Positions 1-11,900 of a stretch of DNA of 64,000 nt are shown piece after piece. Position numbers and translations under genes: made by a program. Numbering within the stretch: position 1 is the first letter of the stretch; each line of letters begins with the position of its first letter. This stretch comes from Nymphaea colorata. Lineage: Eukaryota > Streptophyta > Magnoliopsida > Nymphaeales > Nymphaeaceae. Where the stretch lies: the NCBI RefSeq assembly GCF_008831285.2, contig NC_045140.1:28228131-28292130 (forward strand), written 5' to 3'. The notes beneath the pieces were generated by a model. It saw only the letters and a program-made list of their open reading frames with translations. It made no database searches and was not told the origin of the DNA.

Positions 1-101
1 CACTAAACAATCATTCACTTTTTTTTTTCCTTTCATTTTTCTTTTCTTTTCTTTGCAGCTAAACACACTTTCCCTTTTTTTTATTCCAACCAAACAAGCC
101 G
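1..101. mobile_element. Right end of a small TIR element (MITE-like), cut by the window edge
   Basis: A pyrimidine-rich stretch ends in the motif CCAACCAAACAAGCC. The same end, with the shared internal motif AAACACACTTTC, closes the complete element at 7791-8148. The left end lies outside the window. Family membership rests on this one match within the window. Confidence 0.45.
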
Positions 102-597
102 TTAGTCCTAGTTCTCGTTCTTAAGAGTTAATCATAAAGGTGTTAAAAGGTGTTAAGAGTTAATCATAAAGGTGCTTGGTTACATAAATTTGTCATGCCA
201 ACAGTAACTGGATGCCAACACGTCAATTTTATTTTTTTGCTGGAATGCAAACATTGTCAGGTGCAACTTCAAAAGATGAATTTTGCTTTGTCGTGCATTT
301 GTTAGTCTAATCCGTGCATGGTTTGTTTCTATAGCTAAAAATGTGCAAAAATAGAAGGTAAAACGTTATGTAACAATGTGCGATAAAACTTTTTGTTGGC
401 GTGACAATTTTATTAGACTTAAATTTCTCTCTGGTTTTGTCATCTCCTAAAGGCATTAAGAAATGATGGCATACTTTGTTCATCTTCCGCTATTCCTTTT
501 TGCCGTAAGACGAGACATAGAAACATATTCTTTTACCTGTTTCCAAGAACTCGAACTTTTATTTGAAACGAACGGGGACCTTTATATTAGTTTTACC
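102..597. other. Intergenic DNA, no gene seen
   Basis: AT-rich single-copy-looking sequence between the element end and repeat A. The only structure noticed is a short direct repeat (GAGTTAATCATAAAGGTG at about 126 and 155). No splice-supported coding frame was found. Confidence 0.5.
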
Positions 598-2935
598 ATC
601 TCTGACCACGGCTTTAAAAATGTTAGGTAGTGCATGACATATATGAAGTGTGAGTTTAGTTCTTCCTTAATTTGTTAAGATGATTTTTCCATGTTTACCA
701 TATTCGATGACTGGATCGTTCACAACCTAGCCCACTTGGTGTTCACTTCACTGCTGTTAACCTAGCCCACTTGGTGTTTACTTCATTGTTGTTTTCAACT
801 TCTTTCGAGTACGAAGGAGGAGAAGTTTCATCTTAACAAGGCAAAAAGCTAAAGCCCTCCACCTTTTTATCCATCCCCTCAAGATTATCAGGCATGTTTT
901 TAATGTCTTGAGTAATGTCTATCAATGCTATTATTCAACTTGTATATCAACATTTGCCATTTTGCAGTCAGAAAATTGAAACCACGTGTGTTGTATCTCT
1001 CAAGTTTTTGACATCTCTCCGTACTGACGAAAGAAGAAATGAAGCAAGGGGCTGTAGTCGTGTGAGAGAGGGAGAGATCCTTTTCTTGTTTGTCATCCCC
1101 TCCCCCCCAACGGCTTTTCTTTTTTTCTTTTTCCAGTGACAATGAAGCCTAAAACCGATTTAATCAGATGGTCCATTGGATTGAACACATACGGATGATA
1201 AGAGAAGGCCATGTATAAGACAAACTTTTCAAAATGCAAAAGTTACATTATTTGTGAAAGATGAAGCGATCCTTAAAAACAAAAAATAAAAAATAAAAGA
1301 CCGTAAAGTGAAAAGAAAAATGCCCCATCACACAGGCTTCAATCCTTTCCACATCGTACCGACTTTTGTACTAATTGAAGCTCGCCAATTTTTCGGATGA
1401 ATAACAGGACATAGAAATTACTGCCATGACGAGTATTGAATTAGATGTTTGATAGCTGTGATAATTTTGTGCACTCATATTAGAGAACTAACTTCAAGCC
1501 CCTTTCCAAATACAAATATATGAACCTAATCTTGCGCAAAACTTGTAGACAAGTTCTTGATTATTCTGCTTGGATATATAAGATTAATTTCATAGAAATC
1601 CAAGATTCAAGCTTCAGGACTCACCTGCTTGAATTTTTTGAAAAGCAAGTTATATAAAGTCCTTCTAGAGTCTCTGCCCTCCCCAAGTTCTAAGTCAAGA
1701 AAATCTTGTCCAGTAGTATAGATTTCCCAAGAGGACTTAAAAAATATCTCCAACTTTTACACATAGTATGACATAACCCTGCACTGTATTTACCTGGCCC
1801 TTCTGTAGGTTGTTAAGACTCCTCTGTACAAGACCCTTCATGGGCTTTTCTGCACAGAAGGTAGGTGCTCCCATTGCTTCTGTACTAAGGCAGGTGCCTT
1901 ACTAGATGGACTGCTGCATAGTCCAAGGTAGTCTGGGTGCAAGGTGACTAAGAAAGCAACTTCTGTCTAAAGGCAGTCGTGAAAAGCAGGGAAGTGTGGT
2001 AGTTGCTTCATACATGAACTATCTAGGTGTGACTAATTGTATATCCTACTACTTTTTACGTCCGGATTCCAGCCAGATCCAAACTTTATTGAGTCCAACC
2101 TAATTGGATGTCATGTAACCAGATCCAGACTCTGAGCCAGGATTTTTGACGGAGGTGCAAGACACGAAGAACTGCTTCAATAAGATCTTATTTAACGAGT
2201 GGGAAAAGGGGGTTCTGGACAACTGAATTCACTGAGGGCGACTTCTTCACAATGGGGAGGAACAGTCTAGTGAGGACGATTGGAGTAACGCCAAGAAAAC
2301 AAATAGGAAGATCACATGGCACACCAGGAAGTGATTTAATGCAGGAAGAAGCCCTGTAGATGAAGGAACAGCACGGGCCAATCTTCGATTGCTTGAGATC
2401 CACTTAGAGTGAGCACCATGTGCAATGGCTTCTCATGTCTGCTTTGGCCGGTTCTAGAATAACAACATAAAATCATGCTGAACCGGTCGGCCGGTGAGCG
2501 ACCTATGAGGGTGAGACACCACCGGGCCTCGTCCCGCCCGTGAAACAATGGAGGCAGGTCAGATTTGCTGTACAATGGTTTCTGTTTCACTTTAAAGATC
2601 ACCCACCGGCTGAACTGATCCTCTCCTTGTATGGTAGCTGCAATCAAGAAAGATTTGTATCTGTCAGTGAAATTTTCCTATCTGCTTGGATTTGGAAATC
2701 TCTCTGACTCGGTGCAATAATTTCTTTTGGAATAATTAGAAATTAGATTACAGATCAAAGTCAGATGTTCCCGATTTAGAATCGGGAGTGGATATGCAAT
2801 AAGATCTGTACTCTTGACATCACTAGCAGCAGTAGGCGCAGAAGAAACAAGCCATTAGAGGCCAATAGGTTGTTGAAATTATGGAGGCTACGCCCTTGTC
2901 TATTGTAGCGAGCTTTTGAGAGGGTGGAGGGTGCT

Positions 2936-3315
2936 AGGGATGTCAATATATCCAATTTGAATCGGATATCCGATCGATCCAATCCAAAAAAATCGGATAT
3001 GGATAAAAATTTAATATTCGATTAAGAAATCGGATCGGATTCGGATATACATGAATATCGGATCGGATTCAGATACGAATTCGGATCGGATTCATTTTTA
3101 GACAAATATCCTCTATCTAATACTTGAAAAATGACAAAATCCAATTCAAAATTCGGATTCGGATTCGGATATAAATATAAAAATTGGATTTCGGATTCGG
3201 ATATGACTTTGCTTTATTCGAATTTGAATTTGAATCCGAATCCGAATATATGAATATCCGAAAAAGCGGATATGATTAAAGATGTATCTGATTCGAATCC
3301 GATCCGTTGACATCC
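2936..3315. mobile_element. Fold-back element rich in CGGAT motifs
   Basis: It begins AGGGATGTCAA and ends TTGACATCC, a terminal inverted repeat. The interior is almost wholly made of GGATTCGGAT-type motifs on the left and their complements (GAATCCGAATCC) on the right, so it can fold on itself. A related copy lies at 47334-47742. It is absent from the matching position in repeat B, so it looks like an insertion into copy A. It codes for nothing recognisable. Confidence 0.65.
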
Positions 3316-3319
3316 TGCA

Positions 3320-3661
3320 CTATGTCACAATGGTACGCCCAATTGGTGGCGTACCACGTACTGGTACGACGGTACTAGTACGGCGGTACAGCCCGGTACG
3401 TTTGGATCTGGATCTGGGTCGGAACTAGATTCAAACTATATTATAACTAAAAAAAATGACTTATCCTTTACTTTTTTTTTTTTGCTTTTAAGATAAGAAG
3501 TCTCATTAACAAGATGAAACATTGATAATTTATTCATTAGAAGCTACTTTTTGTTGGCATTTTTGCTACCACTTGTGGTTTAATTGTACTAAGATTTTAA
3601 AAAATACCATACCCGTACCCGTACCCGAACGCATACTCTTACCCCTATCATTGTGACATAG
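3320..3661. mobile_element. MITE-like element with CTATGTCACAATG termini
   Basis: The left end reads CTATGTCACAATGGTACG and the complement of the right end reads CTATGTCACAATGATAGG, giving an inverted repeat of about 14-18 bases. The left half holds GGTACG/CGGTAC repeats and the right half CCGTACCCGTACCC. It lies directly beside the fold-back element at 2936-3315, and both are missing from repeat B. No coding capacity is seen. Confidence 0.65.
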
Positions 3662-4036
3662 CTGGGGCCTCTTTTAAAGTGGTGGCTTCCGTAACCTCTC
3701 ATAAACCCAATGATATGAATTTTCTCAGCAGTCTAGATGGTTTAGAATGGCACACATAAAAGATGGCGAGAGGATTTCAGCTCCTGTACGCACACCACGT
3801 GGAATGGGGACCAATTGCAGCTAGTATAAATTGGGTAATAATAGAACTTTTGAAAAGGATTGTATAGAGGTACGTGAGTGTATATGTGGAGCATACATGG
3901 ACATATGTATGCATTTTGAGAATGATACACATCAAACTTGTGAATGATCGGAGCATGTTAAATATATGTAAGAATAAACTAACAAATATAGAACTAAATT
4001 AGGTAACAAGTACTTAATTAGTATATCTTGCATTGA

Positions 4037-7000
4037 GTATTTTCTACTTTTCGCGCCTCCTGTGATCTTCCCCGACTGAGACCATACCCGACGCCCGACG
4101 GCCGTCTGTGTTCATGTCTTTCATTGCAAGCTCTGGGCCAGAGCTTCCTGATCACCCAACCTGAAGCAGTCCAAGGGCGAAGGCCTCCAGCGCATATAGA
4201 CTCAATCTCCAGCACCACTAATTCGTTTGTGAAGCACTGCCTCAAGCTTCGCCAGAGCTCCAAGTACCGTTACTCCTCAGCCTCTGCCATCGTCATCCGA
4301 TTGACGCCCATCAGGTGAATCCTCCCCTTATTTTCACGTGTGGACCATTTCTTTTTCATTCTGAATCCATTGGTCTTGTTGGTTAGTCGGTTTAACTTCT
4401 CAATTTGGACTAGTTTTAGTACTTCTGCTTGTTGATTGATATCTGGGGTAGAATGGGAGAGTATTTCCAAGACATTGCAACATCTTGTACTATTTAGAAG
4501 CATGTCTACATGGTTTGGAGTTGGTGGATGGGGGACAGATGTTCTATGATTTCTTATGGGAAATTTATTTTAAAATTTGTTTCCTACCCCTTGAAATGGG
4601 TTGTGTCTTTGAATTTTCTATTTGCTGAAAAAGAGTGTTTTTCGCCTTCTCTTTTGTCGTCGTTGCCTAGAAAATTGTCTTGCATGTTTTTATCTATTTC
4701 TCTGTCCATTCTTTGTTTTATTTTGGCATATATGAGGAGTGTTCATATTTGGGTTCTCTCTGCCTTTAAGTTGTCTTTTCTAGACCCATTCTATTGCTTC
4801 AGTTTTGTATCTGTCTTCATGTTCAAGACAGGTTTGTAGCGTAGAACTGTATCTGATGATCATAGTAGCCAGGGCAGGTTGATTCTTGTAGTACTTCAAT
4901 CAGGATCACTTGATTATGTTAGACTCCTAATTGCCAACTGTCAGGGTCTGCAGCACTACTTAAGATATATTGCAGGTTCGATAATTCAAGTTGTTTGAAA
5001 CTTGTATGCATTTGCTATATGTATCTCAATCAGCAATCTCAAGTTCAACTTGAACCTCAGTGAAAACTCAAGTAATAGCAGGGCATTAATCATATGTAAA
5101 TGTCTTAGTTACATTGACTAGAGACTTCACAAGAAAATAGCATTGATGGAAGACCATAGAGCGCCATATGCAATCTAAGGTTGCATTTTGGTGCTCCATA
5201 TAACGTGAAAGAGGCTACTTTACATTCACTCAACGGGATTTACTAATGGAATTCTACCTTTTTCTTTGCATAATTGGTCAAACGGGGTGAGGCTAGTATT
5301 ACCAGGGTTGAATTGCCTTAGTTGTTTCTGCATTTGTTAAGCCTTTCCTGGATTTATTTTGTACTCTAGGCATGTTAGTGATATGAGATTACTTTATATT
5401 TAATCATGTCATGTCCTTATTTCAAATGGTCCCCTATCTTTCAACTTGGATTTTCTCTAGCAAGGTAAATATGAAATTTACACAGATCCCAGTAGTATTG
5501 CTTATTGTGCTGAAGTAGTTCTTGGTGCTTCTTGAATTCGTGACCTGCTGCTATTACATCTTAATACTCTTGATGTGCTATAGCCCGTCGAGTAATGCAC
5601 AATTAGAACCTTTGGTTACACATTCAAGTTCCCTTTGGAAATGTTTGAGTTTTGCTTGACATATGAGCTTCAGCCAAATTTGTATGCTTAGAAGCAATAC
5701 TTTCAGGCATGCAATTTCTCCTTGTGAATTTTAGGACATCTTACGACTCTGCAGAGAAATTTTTATGTTCCATGGGATAAAGAACAAGGAAAGAGATATA
5801 TTGGATTGTCTTCTTCTTCTGGATGATGCTGGAATACCAACAGAGTTTGTAGAGGCTTTTGATCGTTTGGTTAATCTTAGCGCTGGTGTAATGAGAAAAA
5901 TTGCTGGTGTTCAATCCATGGAATCCACTAAAGCTGCGGCTTTTTTGAGGATACCTACTAGTTTCTGTGACATTCACAACAATGAAGGCGGTTCTGCTTT
6001 CCAAATGTTATTTCCAACATTAAACAGATTGGTGGTCTTGGATGGTATTCAGGTAGCAGTCACATCTCCTTTTGGCTTTTCTGGATTTTTTTTCTTTTAA
6101 AAAAAAAAAATTGTCTGGGATTGTTAGCTAAAGCATATTGCTGCTCATAGAAATCTGAAAGGGCAATTCTTGGCCACGAATGCCGTTTACAACATATGAT
6201 GAGAATACAAAAATTTACATAAAGAAAAATTCCAGTATATGACGTGATTGTTTGTGAGACAATAATCTATAATCATATGCACTACCTGATGACCGTATTT
6301 GACCAAACTCTTTCCAGATTAATCAGGCCTCCTTTTGTTTAATTTGAAGAATGTTCTCCTATTAATTTTTAGTTAAGCTTCCTTTCTCATCCCTCTTTCC
6401 CACCCACTCCTAAGAATTCCAGTATTTGATTTATGATTGTTTGCAAAACCAATAATGTATAATCTTGTGCCTACCTGCTTCCAGTATTTGACTTTAGACT
6501 GTTTCCAAATAAGCCAGGCCATTTTTTTCTGAAGTTTGATGAATGCCGCCTTACTATTTTTCTGATTAACTCCCACTCTCAACCCTCTTTCCCACTCACT
6601 CCTTTTTGGTTTCTTGCTCGGAATAAACATGGTGTAGCATATTGCGTCGTCTTGTATGCTGATCTAAGGCTGTTTAATTAGATGTCTAGGAATTATCTCA
6701 TCTTCCTTTTGTTGTCTAAGGACTTTGTTTCCCTTCAAAGGCTAATCTTATGGGTTGCATTTCCTTCAATTTGACTATTGCAGGACCCTGGAAATCTTGG
6801 CACGTTATTGAGAACTGCCATGGCTTTTGGTTGGGTAAGCTTTTACATGATACACCAATGCAGACAAAACATGTATTTAATCATGCCAAAATGGTGTAAA
6901 TGGCTTGATTTGTTCAATTTAGTTGTTTTATGTTTTACCTGTAGGATGGAGTGTTTTTGCTTCCTGGTTGCTGTGATCCATTCAATGATAAAGCCATCCG

Positions 7001-7289
7001 TGCATCGAGGGGATCGTGTTTTCAAATTCCAATAGTTTCTGGAGATTGGGTGCATTTGGAGTCACTGAAAACCTCGGTTTCACTCTCTCCTGAGTTTAAG
7101 TTCATTTGGGAGGATAAACCTTTGGCTTTAGTTGTAGGAAGTGAAGGACATGGACTGTCGGAGGAATCAAAGACTGTTTGTGAATTGATAAGCATTCCCA
7201 TGGCAGGGGGTTATGAATCCCTAAATGTCTCTGTTGCAGGTGGAATTTTCCTCTTCATGTTGCAAGCTAGGAAGCATAGAACTTGCTAA
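4037..7289 (+). CDS. SpoU/TrmH-family RNA 2'-O-ribose methyltransferase, possibly decaying (start and phase defects)
   Basis: Predicted exons are up to 4314, 5735-6052, 6784-6834 and 6945-7289 (TAA). The C-terminal SPOUT domain looks intact: [12 protein letters not shown] (motif 1) in exon 3, [12 protein letters not shown] (motif 2) and [17 protein letters not shown] (motif 3, SAM-binding knot) in exon 4. Exon 1 holds [14 protein letters not shown], typical of the N-terminal substrate-binding part of plant SpoU proteins, which methylate rRNA or tRNA and are often organellar. Two defects are visible. The exon 1 frame is open from 4037 but has no ATG; the only ATG there (4114) is in another frame and stops at once. 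Exon 1 ends after two bases of a codon, while exon 2 reads correctly from a phase-0 start. Entering exon 2 in the exon 1 phase gives 14 residues and then TAA. ATG 5765 could start a 227-aa protein keeping the catalytic domain. An unseen upstream exon joined at an acceptor such as 4130 would fix the start but not the phase. Confidence 0.75.
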
Positions 7290-7790
7290 TGTTTGGAAAA
7301 AATATGAATGCTGGTGACCAATGCGTTCTTGCTGTGAAAATTTTCCCGCTGGCATAAGTTTCAGAAAGTTTAGGCAATGCTTGGCATCTAATGGATGCAA
7401 CAGCCTTCTAGTGGCTTACAGTCTCAATGGGTTAGGGCGGTCAACCACTGGTATCTAGCCTCTTGTGCAAGTCAGTCGCAGCCCTGAAGCCTGAGCCAAA
7501 GGGAGAAGGGTGTGCTTGTCGATTGCTCCCTCTGTTTTGCAAGCTGCTAAAAATGGCTTCATGTTTTATCCAACTCTTGGTCGAGCGACTGCCGAACACT
7601 TGCGTTTGGCTGGTCCCTTCTTTGCTTTGTGATTTCTTAAATGTGTCTTTAAAGCTAGGGATATAATAGAGCTGACTTTGGACTTCGAAGTTGAAGAAGG
7701 TGATAAGCCTGCTTAAATTCCAAACCTATATGTAATTTGCTTGTTTAATTCTGCTTGAAATAAAAAAAGAATCAATCAACTAATTTGCAA
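7290..7790. other. 3' flank of the methyltransferase gene
   Basis: Probable 3' UTR and intergenic DNA. An AATAAA-like string (GAAATAAAAAAAG, about 7757-7770) could be a polyadenylation signal. No other gene is seen. Confidence 0.35.
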
Positions 7791-8148
7791 TTGATGGTTG
7801 GAGGGAAAGGGAGGGAAAAGAAAGGGAAAGGGAGGGAAAGGAAAAGAAAGGAAAGGAAAGGGAAGAGAAAGGAATGAAATGAAATTGAAAGAAAAGAAGT
7901 GATTTAAAAGTTAAGGAAAGAAAAGGAAAGAAGTGATTTAAAAGCTAAGGAAAGAAAAGGAATGAGATGGGTAGTGTGGGAATAAAAAAACTCTTCTTCT
8001 TTCATTTTTTTCCTTTCCTTTTCAATCTCAATTTGGGAGGGATTGCATTTATACTAGACAATCCCTCCCTTTCCTTTCATTTCCCTCCCCTCGCAGTCAA
8101 ACACACTTTCTTCCTTTCCCTCCATTTCCCTCCAACCAAACAAGCCGG
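7791..8148. mobile_element. Complete MITE-like element with purine/pyrimidine arms
   Basis: The left end TGGTTGGAGGGAAAGGGAGG pairs with the complement of the right end (TGGTTGGAGGGAAATGGAGG), one mismatch over about 24 bases. The left arm is a long GGGAAAGG-rich polypurine run and the right arm is pyrimidine-rich. The right terminus extends to AAACAAGCC, also found at 101. No coding frame. Confidence 0.6.
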
Positions 8149-8454
8149 TATCACCAGACGATATAGAGACCTATGCACGCCGACAGTAAGTACCATATGG
8201 GGAGTTTAATGCAGCCATGTGCAGGGCGTTTTCTATTGATTAAAATGTAAAATTTTATTGCTAAAAGACAATTAGTGGCAACAGTTATGTTGGTTTTAGT
8301 GACCATTTATGGTTATTTTTAGCATAAATTTTTAGATTTCACCCAATTGGCAAACTATTTAGCATGTCGCAGCATGGACTTTTCCTAGTCTTTCATAGGA
8401 GATGGAAATCCACATGCACAGTATTGCTTTAAGAGCTTCGTTTGCTTTATGTTA

Positions 8455-8794
8455 GCAAGGATATCAATGCTTCTGGATTTAAATTGGATATTTTTGAATC
8501 TGAAATCTGTTTAGTGGGATTCAGTAGGTAACCTGATACCCATTTAAATTCGGATTGCTTGTAGAACTTTGCAATCTCAATCCCAACTGAAACATTCGAT
8601 TTGAACTCAATTAAGCCCTACACGAATTTGGTTCAATGCCATCAAACCGAGATTAGGCTGGGCTCGAATTGGTCGGGTTTGTTCACCCTTACCCTACCCG
8701 AGTTCGACGCGATTCTTGGATAAATGCTACCTTTCAGGATTATGGCCCGAACCCAAACCCAAATGTGGTACCGCCAAACCCTAGACATCCTTGC
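8455..8794. mobile_element. Inverted-repeat element ending in the RPS29 promoter
   Basis: The left end GCAAGGATATC matches the complement of the right end (GCAAGGATGTC) with one mismatch. The interior has GGATTC/AATTCGG motifs like the other AGGGATGTC-type elements in the window, though less regular. Its last bases contain an AAACCCTAG telo-box, only about 10 bases from the TATA-like sequence of RPS29. Confidence 0.45.
8776..8784 (+). promoter_or_regulatory. Telo-box AAACCCTAG upstream of RPS29
   Basis: AAACCCTA is a known cis element of plant ribosomal-protein and growth genes. This one lies about 180 bases before the RPS29 ATG and 18 bases before a weak TATA-like GATAAATAG at 8802. Function is inferred. 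Confidence 0.4.
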
Positions 8795-8841
8795 CCCTGA
8801 TGATAAATAGCGAGCGGCTTTCCTCTCTTATCAACCCGAGC

Positions 8842-8950
8842 GCTCTTCTCCCCAACTTATCGATTTTTAGGGTTCCCCGCGGCCTCTTTCGTTTCATCTC
8901 TTACCAGCCGCTCTTCTCCGCAAGTGATTCGAGGTTGTAGGGTTCCCCGA
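8842..8950 (+). promoter_or_regulatory. Duplicated RPS29 leader module with AGGGTT boxes
   Basis: Two imperfect copies of a unit running from CGCTCTTCTCC to TAGGGTTCCCCG lie at about 8842-8881 and 8910-8950, just before the ATG. Each contains AGGGTT, the reverse form of the telo-box core. They probably form the 5' leader or core promoter. Confidence 0.4.
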
Positions 8951-8964
8951 GCGTTCCTCCGACG

Positions 8965-11900
8965 ATGGGTCACTCTGCTGTGTGGAACTCCCACCCAAAG
9001 AACTATGGCCCGGGTTCTCGCGCCTGGTTAGTGTCTCTTTCCTCAGTTCTTTTATTCCAATTTTTTTAGTTTGATCTTGGATGAGGATTCATGTTTTGTT
9101 TCTGTGAAAGTTTTCGTTATTTGCCGAACCTGTTGGTTCAGGATTTTGTTGTTAACTATCTCCGTGATTTCGTCGTTGCTGTTATTCCAGTCTTCTTCTG
9201 CGCATGCACTACGCTATGAAGTGTTTCGTCTTTTAGAATTCTGCGTGATGCATTCCGCGTGGTTAGGATCTGAGCCATCTGAATTTCTCTACCCCAGAAT
9301 GGTTCGTCGTGATAATATGTTTATTCAGTAGGTGCACCAACTGCGATGGGTTCTAGAGGATTGCTGTTTAGCTTGTGGTTTGTCTTTCAGTATATTGCTC
9401 CATGGGTAGAAGTCTAAGACGGACACCGCTGTCGGAACAATCCCCATCTGCAAATCTGTCCCAATGCGTTTGACTTATAGATGGAGGTCGTGGTTCCGTG
9501 GATACCATGAACTTAGTGAAATTGATGTGGTGGTTGTTCCAAATGCGTAAGCAGGAGCAGCACTCTATTAGGCTTGAAGCCATGGGACTTGTTTAGTTCT
9601 TTTGTTTTTGGTTTATTGCATGGTTCGTTTGATTGGTTAATTTTTTACTTTATTCCTCAACGGCACCATCTTGAACAGTGGATTGAACTCCCTAGAAGCA
9701 AATGTTAGTGCATCAGGCCAAAGAGGAGTACTGGTAATTTGATATCGGTGTAAGAGCTCTTGCCTCTTACCATATGAATTCGTATGTGCGTATGGAAACC
9801 AGTGTCGTACATATCGTACAATACGGGGCCTTATCATACGATACATATCGTTTAGAAAATACGATACGATACATCCTCCCTATTGTAAATAGGGGGTGTA
9901 TCGTACTTTTATTTAACGATACATATGGCCTTGTATAGTATGATACGGTGAGATACGCCCGGTGTCGTAAGATACAGGTTGATTTCAGAAAAGGGGGGCC
10001 CGAACTCCCTTTTTTTGAGTTTTATTCATAAAAACCCACCCCTTCTTCATTTCTAACCAGATTGTGCTGCCTTAGAGGAAAATCATCGATTTCCACCATG
10101 AAATCATTGATTAAACCATGGATTTGTGCATGGGTGGCTGACTCCTGTTGGGAGGAAAGGGTTTTTTTTAAATCTTGAAGATGAAGAAGAAGATGGAGAT
10201 GAGGATGAGAATGCATATGATTAAGATTATGAATGAGAGTCAAGAGTGCTTTCATTTTAAATGTATTGACATTGAACATTTTCACAATTTCATTATCATC
10301 TTGTGATGTAATACATAACATCTAAAACTTGTTTTTTGATGTGGTATCTCATAGAGTTATGGACCTTAGTCTATCATTCTGTAAAACATGTTTTTTATGA
10401 AGAACATATTATTCTTGTTTTTACTGATTTTTTTGGAATTTTTGGAATTTTTTCCTTTTTTTTTTGTTTATTAAAAAAAATTACGATACGGCGTATCTTA
10501 AAGCCAAAACTATATGGCTTACGATATGCTTTTTACAACATTGATGGAAACTAAGAGTGCAGTTCTGAACTGAACTTCATCCGTAATGAAGTTTATGATT
10601 TTGTTGTTGTCTATAGCAAGTCAACCTTTTGAGGCAGTTCCGTTTGTTTGTTTTAGTTTTTCTATGTTTTCAATCCGTATGGACTTGAAGAGAATAGTCA
10701 TTTCAAAACAAATCGTTTCTAAAACTTTGGGAATCCAGAGACTCTAAATAAATTAGTTGATATTTTTAGAAACTTTTGGGAATCCAGAGACTCTAAATAA
10801 ATTAGTTGATATTTTTTTGTTTATATACATCCATTTCTTAAGACAGTTTTAATCTATTATTCTTTTGTTGGGATAGGAGCATAGATTTTATTTGGTTCAA
10901 TCTTGTCTCTGATGTGCTCTGTCCAGCATGTTATAACTTGATTTTTCCTTGCAAAAAAAAATTATGAAGCACTATTATAAATTGTAAGCGTGTGATGTTT
11001 GCACATTTCTGATTGTTATTTGACACAAATCTTTATCTGATTTCTTACCTCGGTTACATACTTACATGTTTGTTTGGGTGGATTATAGTGGAATTTTGAT
11101 GGGATAGATTAATAACCCTTTACAGCATTGCTAATTTGTCATATTATAGGAACCTTAAGGAAGCTTTGCTACTCACTTAAGCAGGTCATGTCTCAAGTAC
11201 TTTGAGGTTAATTTAGGATGATTGTTTTCTTTAGATCTGCAAGCATGAGAGACAGAACTCATATGCTTGCACTTGAAAAGATTCATTTGTTTATATCTCC
11301 CCGAGGCAGATAATTACAATCTGTTCTATGTCCCTCCTTCCCTGAAAGAATGACCCTAATTTTGTGCTTTTACATTTCACTTTTGCACGTCCTTTTTGGT
11401 ATCATTGTTTAGATGATTTCATTTTATTTCTGTATTCCACAAGTACGAAGATTCTCAAGTCTTAGCATGGGTTCCAAATATATGGAAGTTAAACTGTCCT
11501 AAGCGGACTTCTTGAAGTTGAAATTCTTGAAAATATTCAATTTGTGCTATTTGTATACTGAATTTCAGTGGCAGTTGAAGGGTTTCCTTGTTAATGGGCT
11601 TTTGAACCTTGCAAGAAAACTGAAAAGCCTACCACAAATTATTGTGTGATTTTCTTAGGGACAAAGATTCTTTGTCTTGTTTTTTGTTTGCTGGAGGATT
11701 TTAGATAATCTGTGCTGTCACATTAGTTTTCATGCTTGATGTGCCGATGATTGTAAGCTGACGTTATTCAGTTGATAACCATGAACTCAATGCTAAGAAA
11801 TGACTTTTCTTTGTTGCCCAGCCGTGTATGTGGGAATCCTCATGGCTTGATCAGGAAATATGGGCTGATGTGCTGCAGGCAATGCTTCCACAGCAACGCC

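Larger units (their letters stand above)
598..4032. repeat. Long direct repeat, copy A
   Basis: This 3.4-kb block is colinear with 12780-16145. Matching tracts include 604-900 with 12786-13070, 1160-2920 with 13229-15160, and 3770-4032 with 15880-16145. The two copies share exact termini in ATCTCTG and ATATCTTGCA. Copy A carries two nested inverted-repeat elements (2936-3315, 3320-3661) that copy B lacks. No reverse transcriptase, integrase or transposase frame is visible. The block could be a segmental duplication or a non-autonomous element. It starts near TG and ends in CA, as an LTR would, but I see no matching target-site duplication. Confidence 0.75.

Noticed and set aside
598-4032. Repeat A/B as long terminal repeats of one LTR retrotransposon
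   Set aside because: The DNA between them holds host genes and no gag-pol. No primer-binding site or target-site duplication was seen.
7796-7960. Polypurine GGGAAAGG run as a regulatory or triplex element
   Set aside because: It is explained as the left arm of the inverted-repeat element at 7791-8148.
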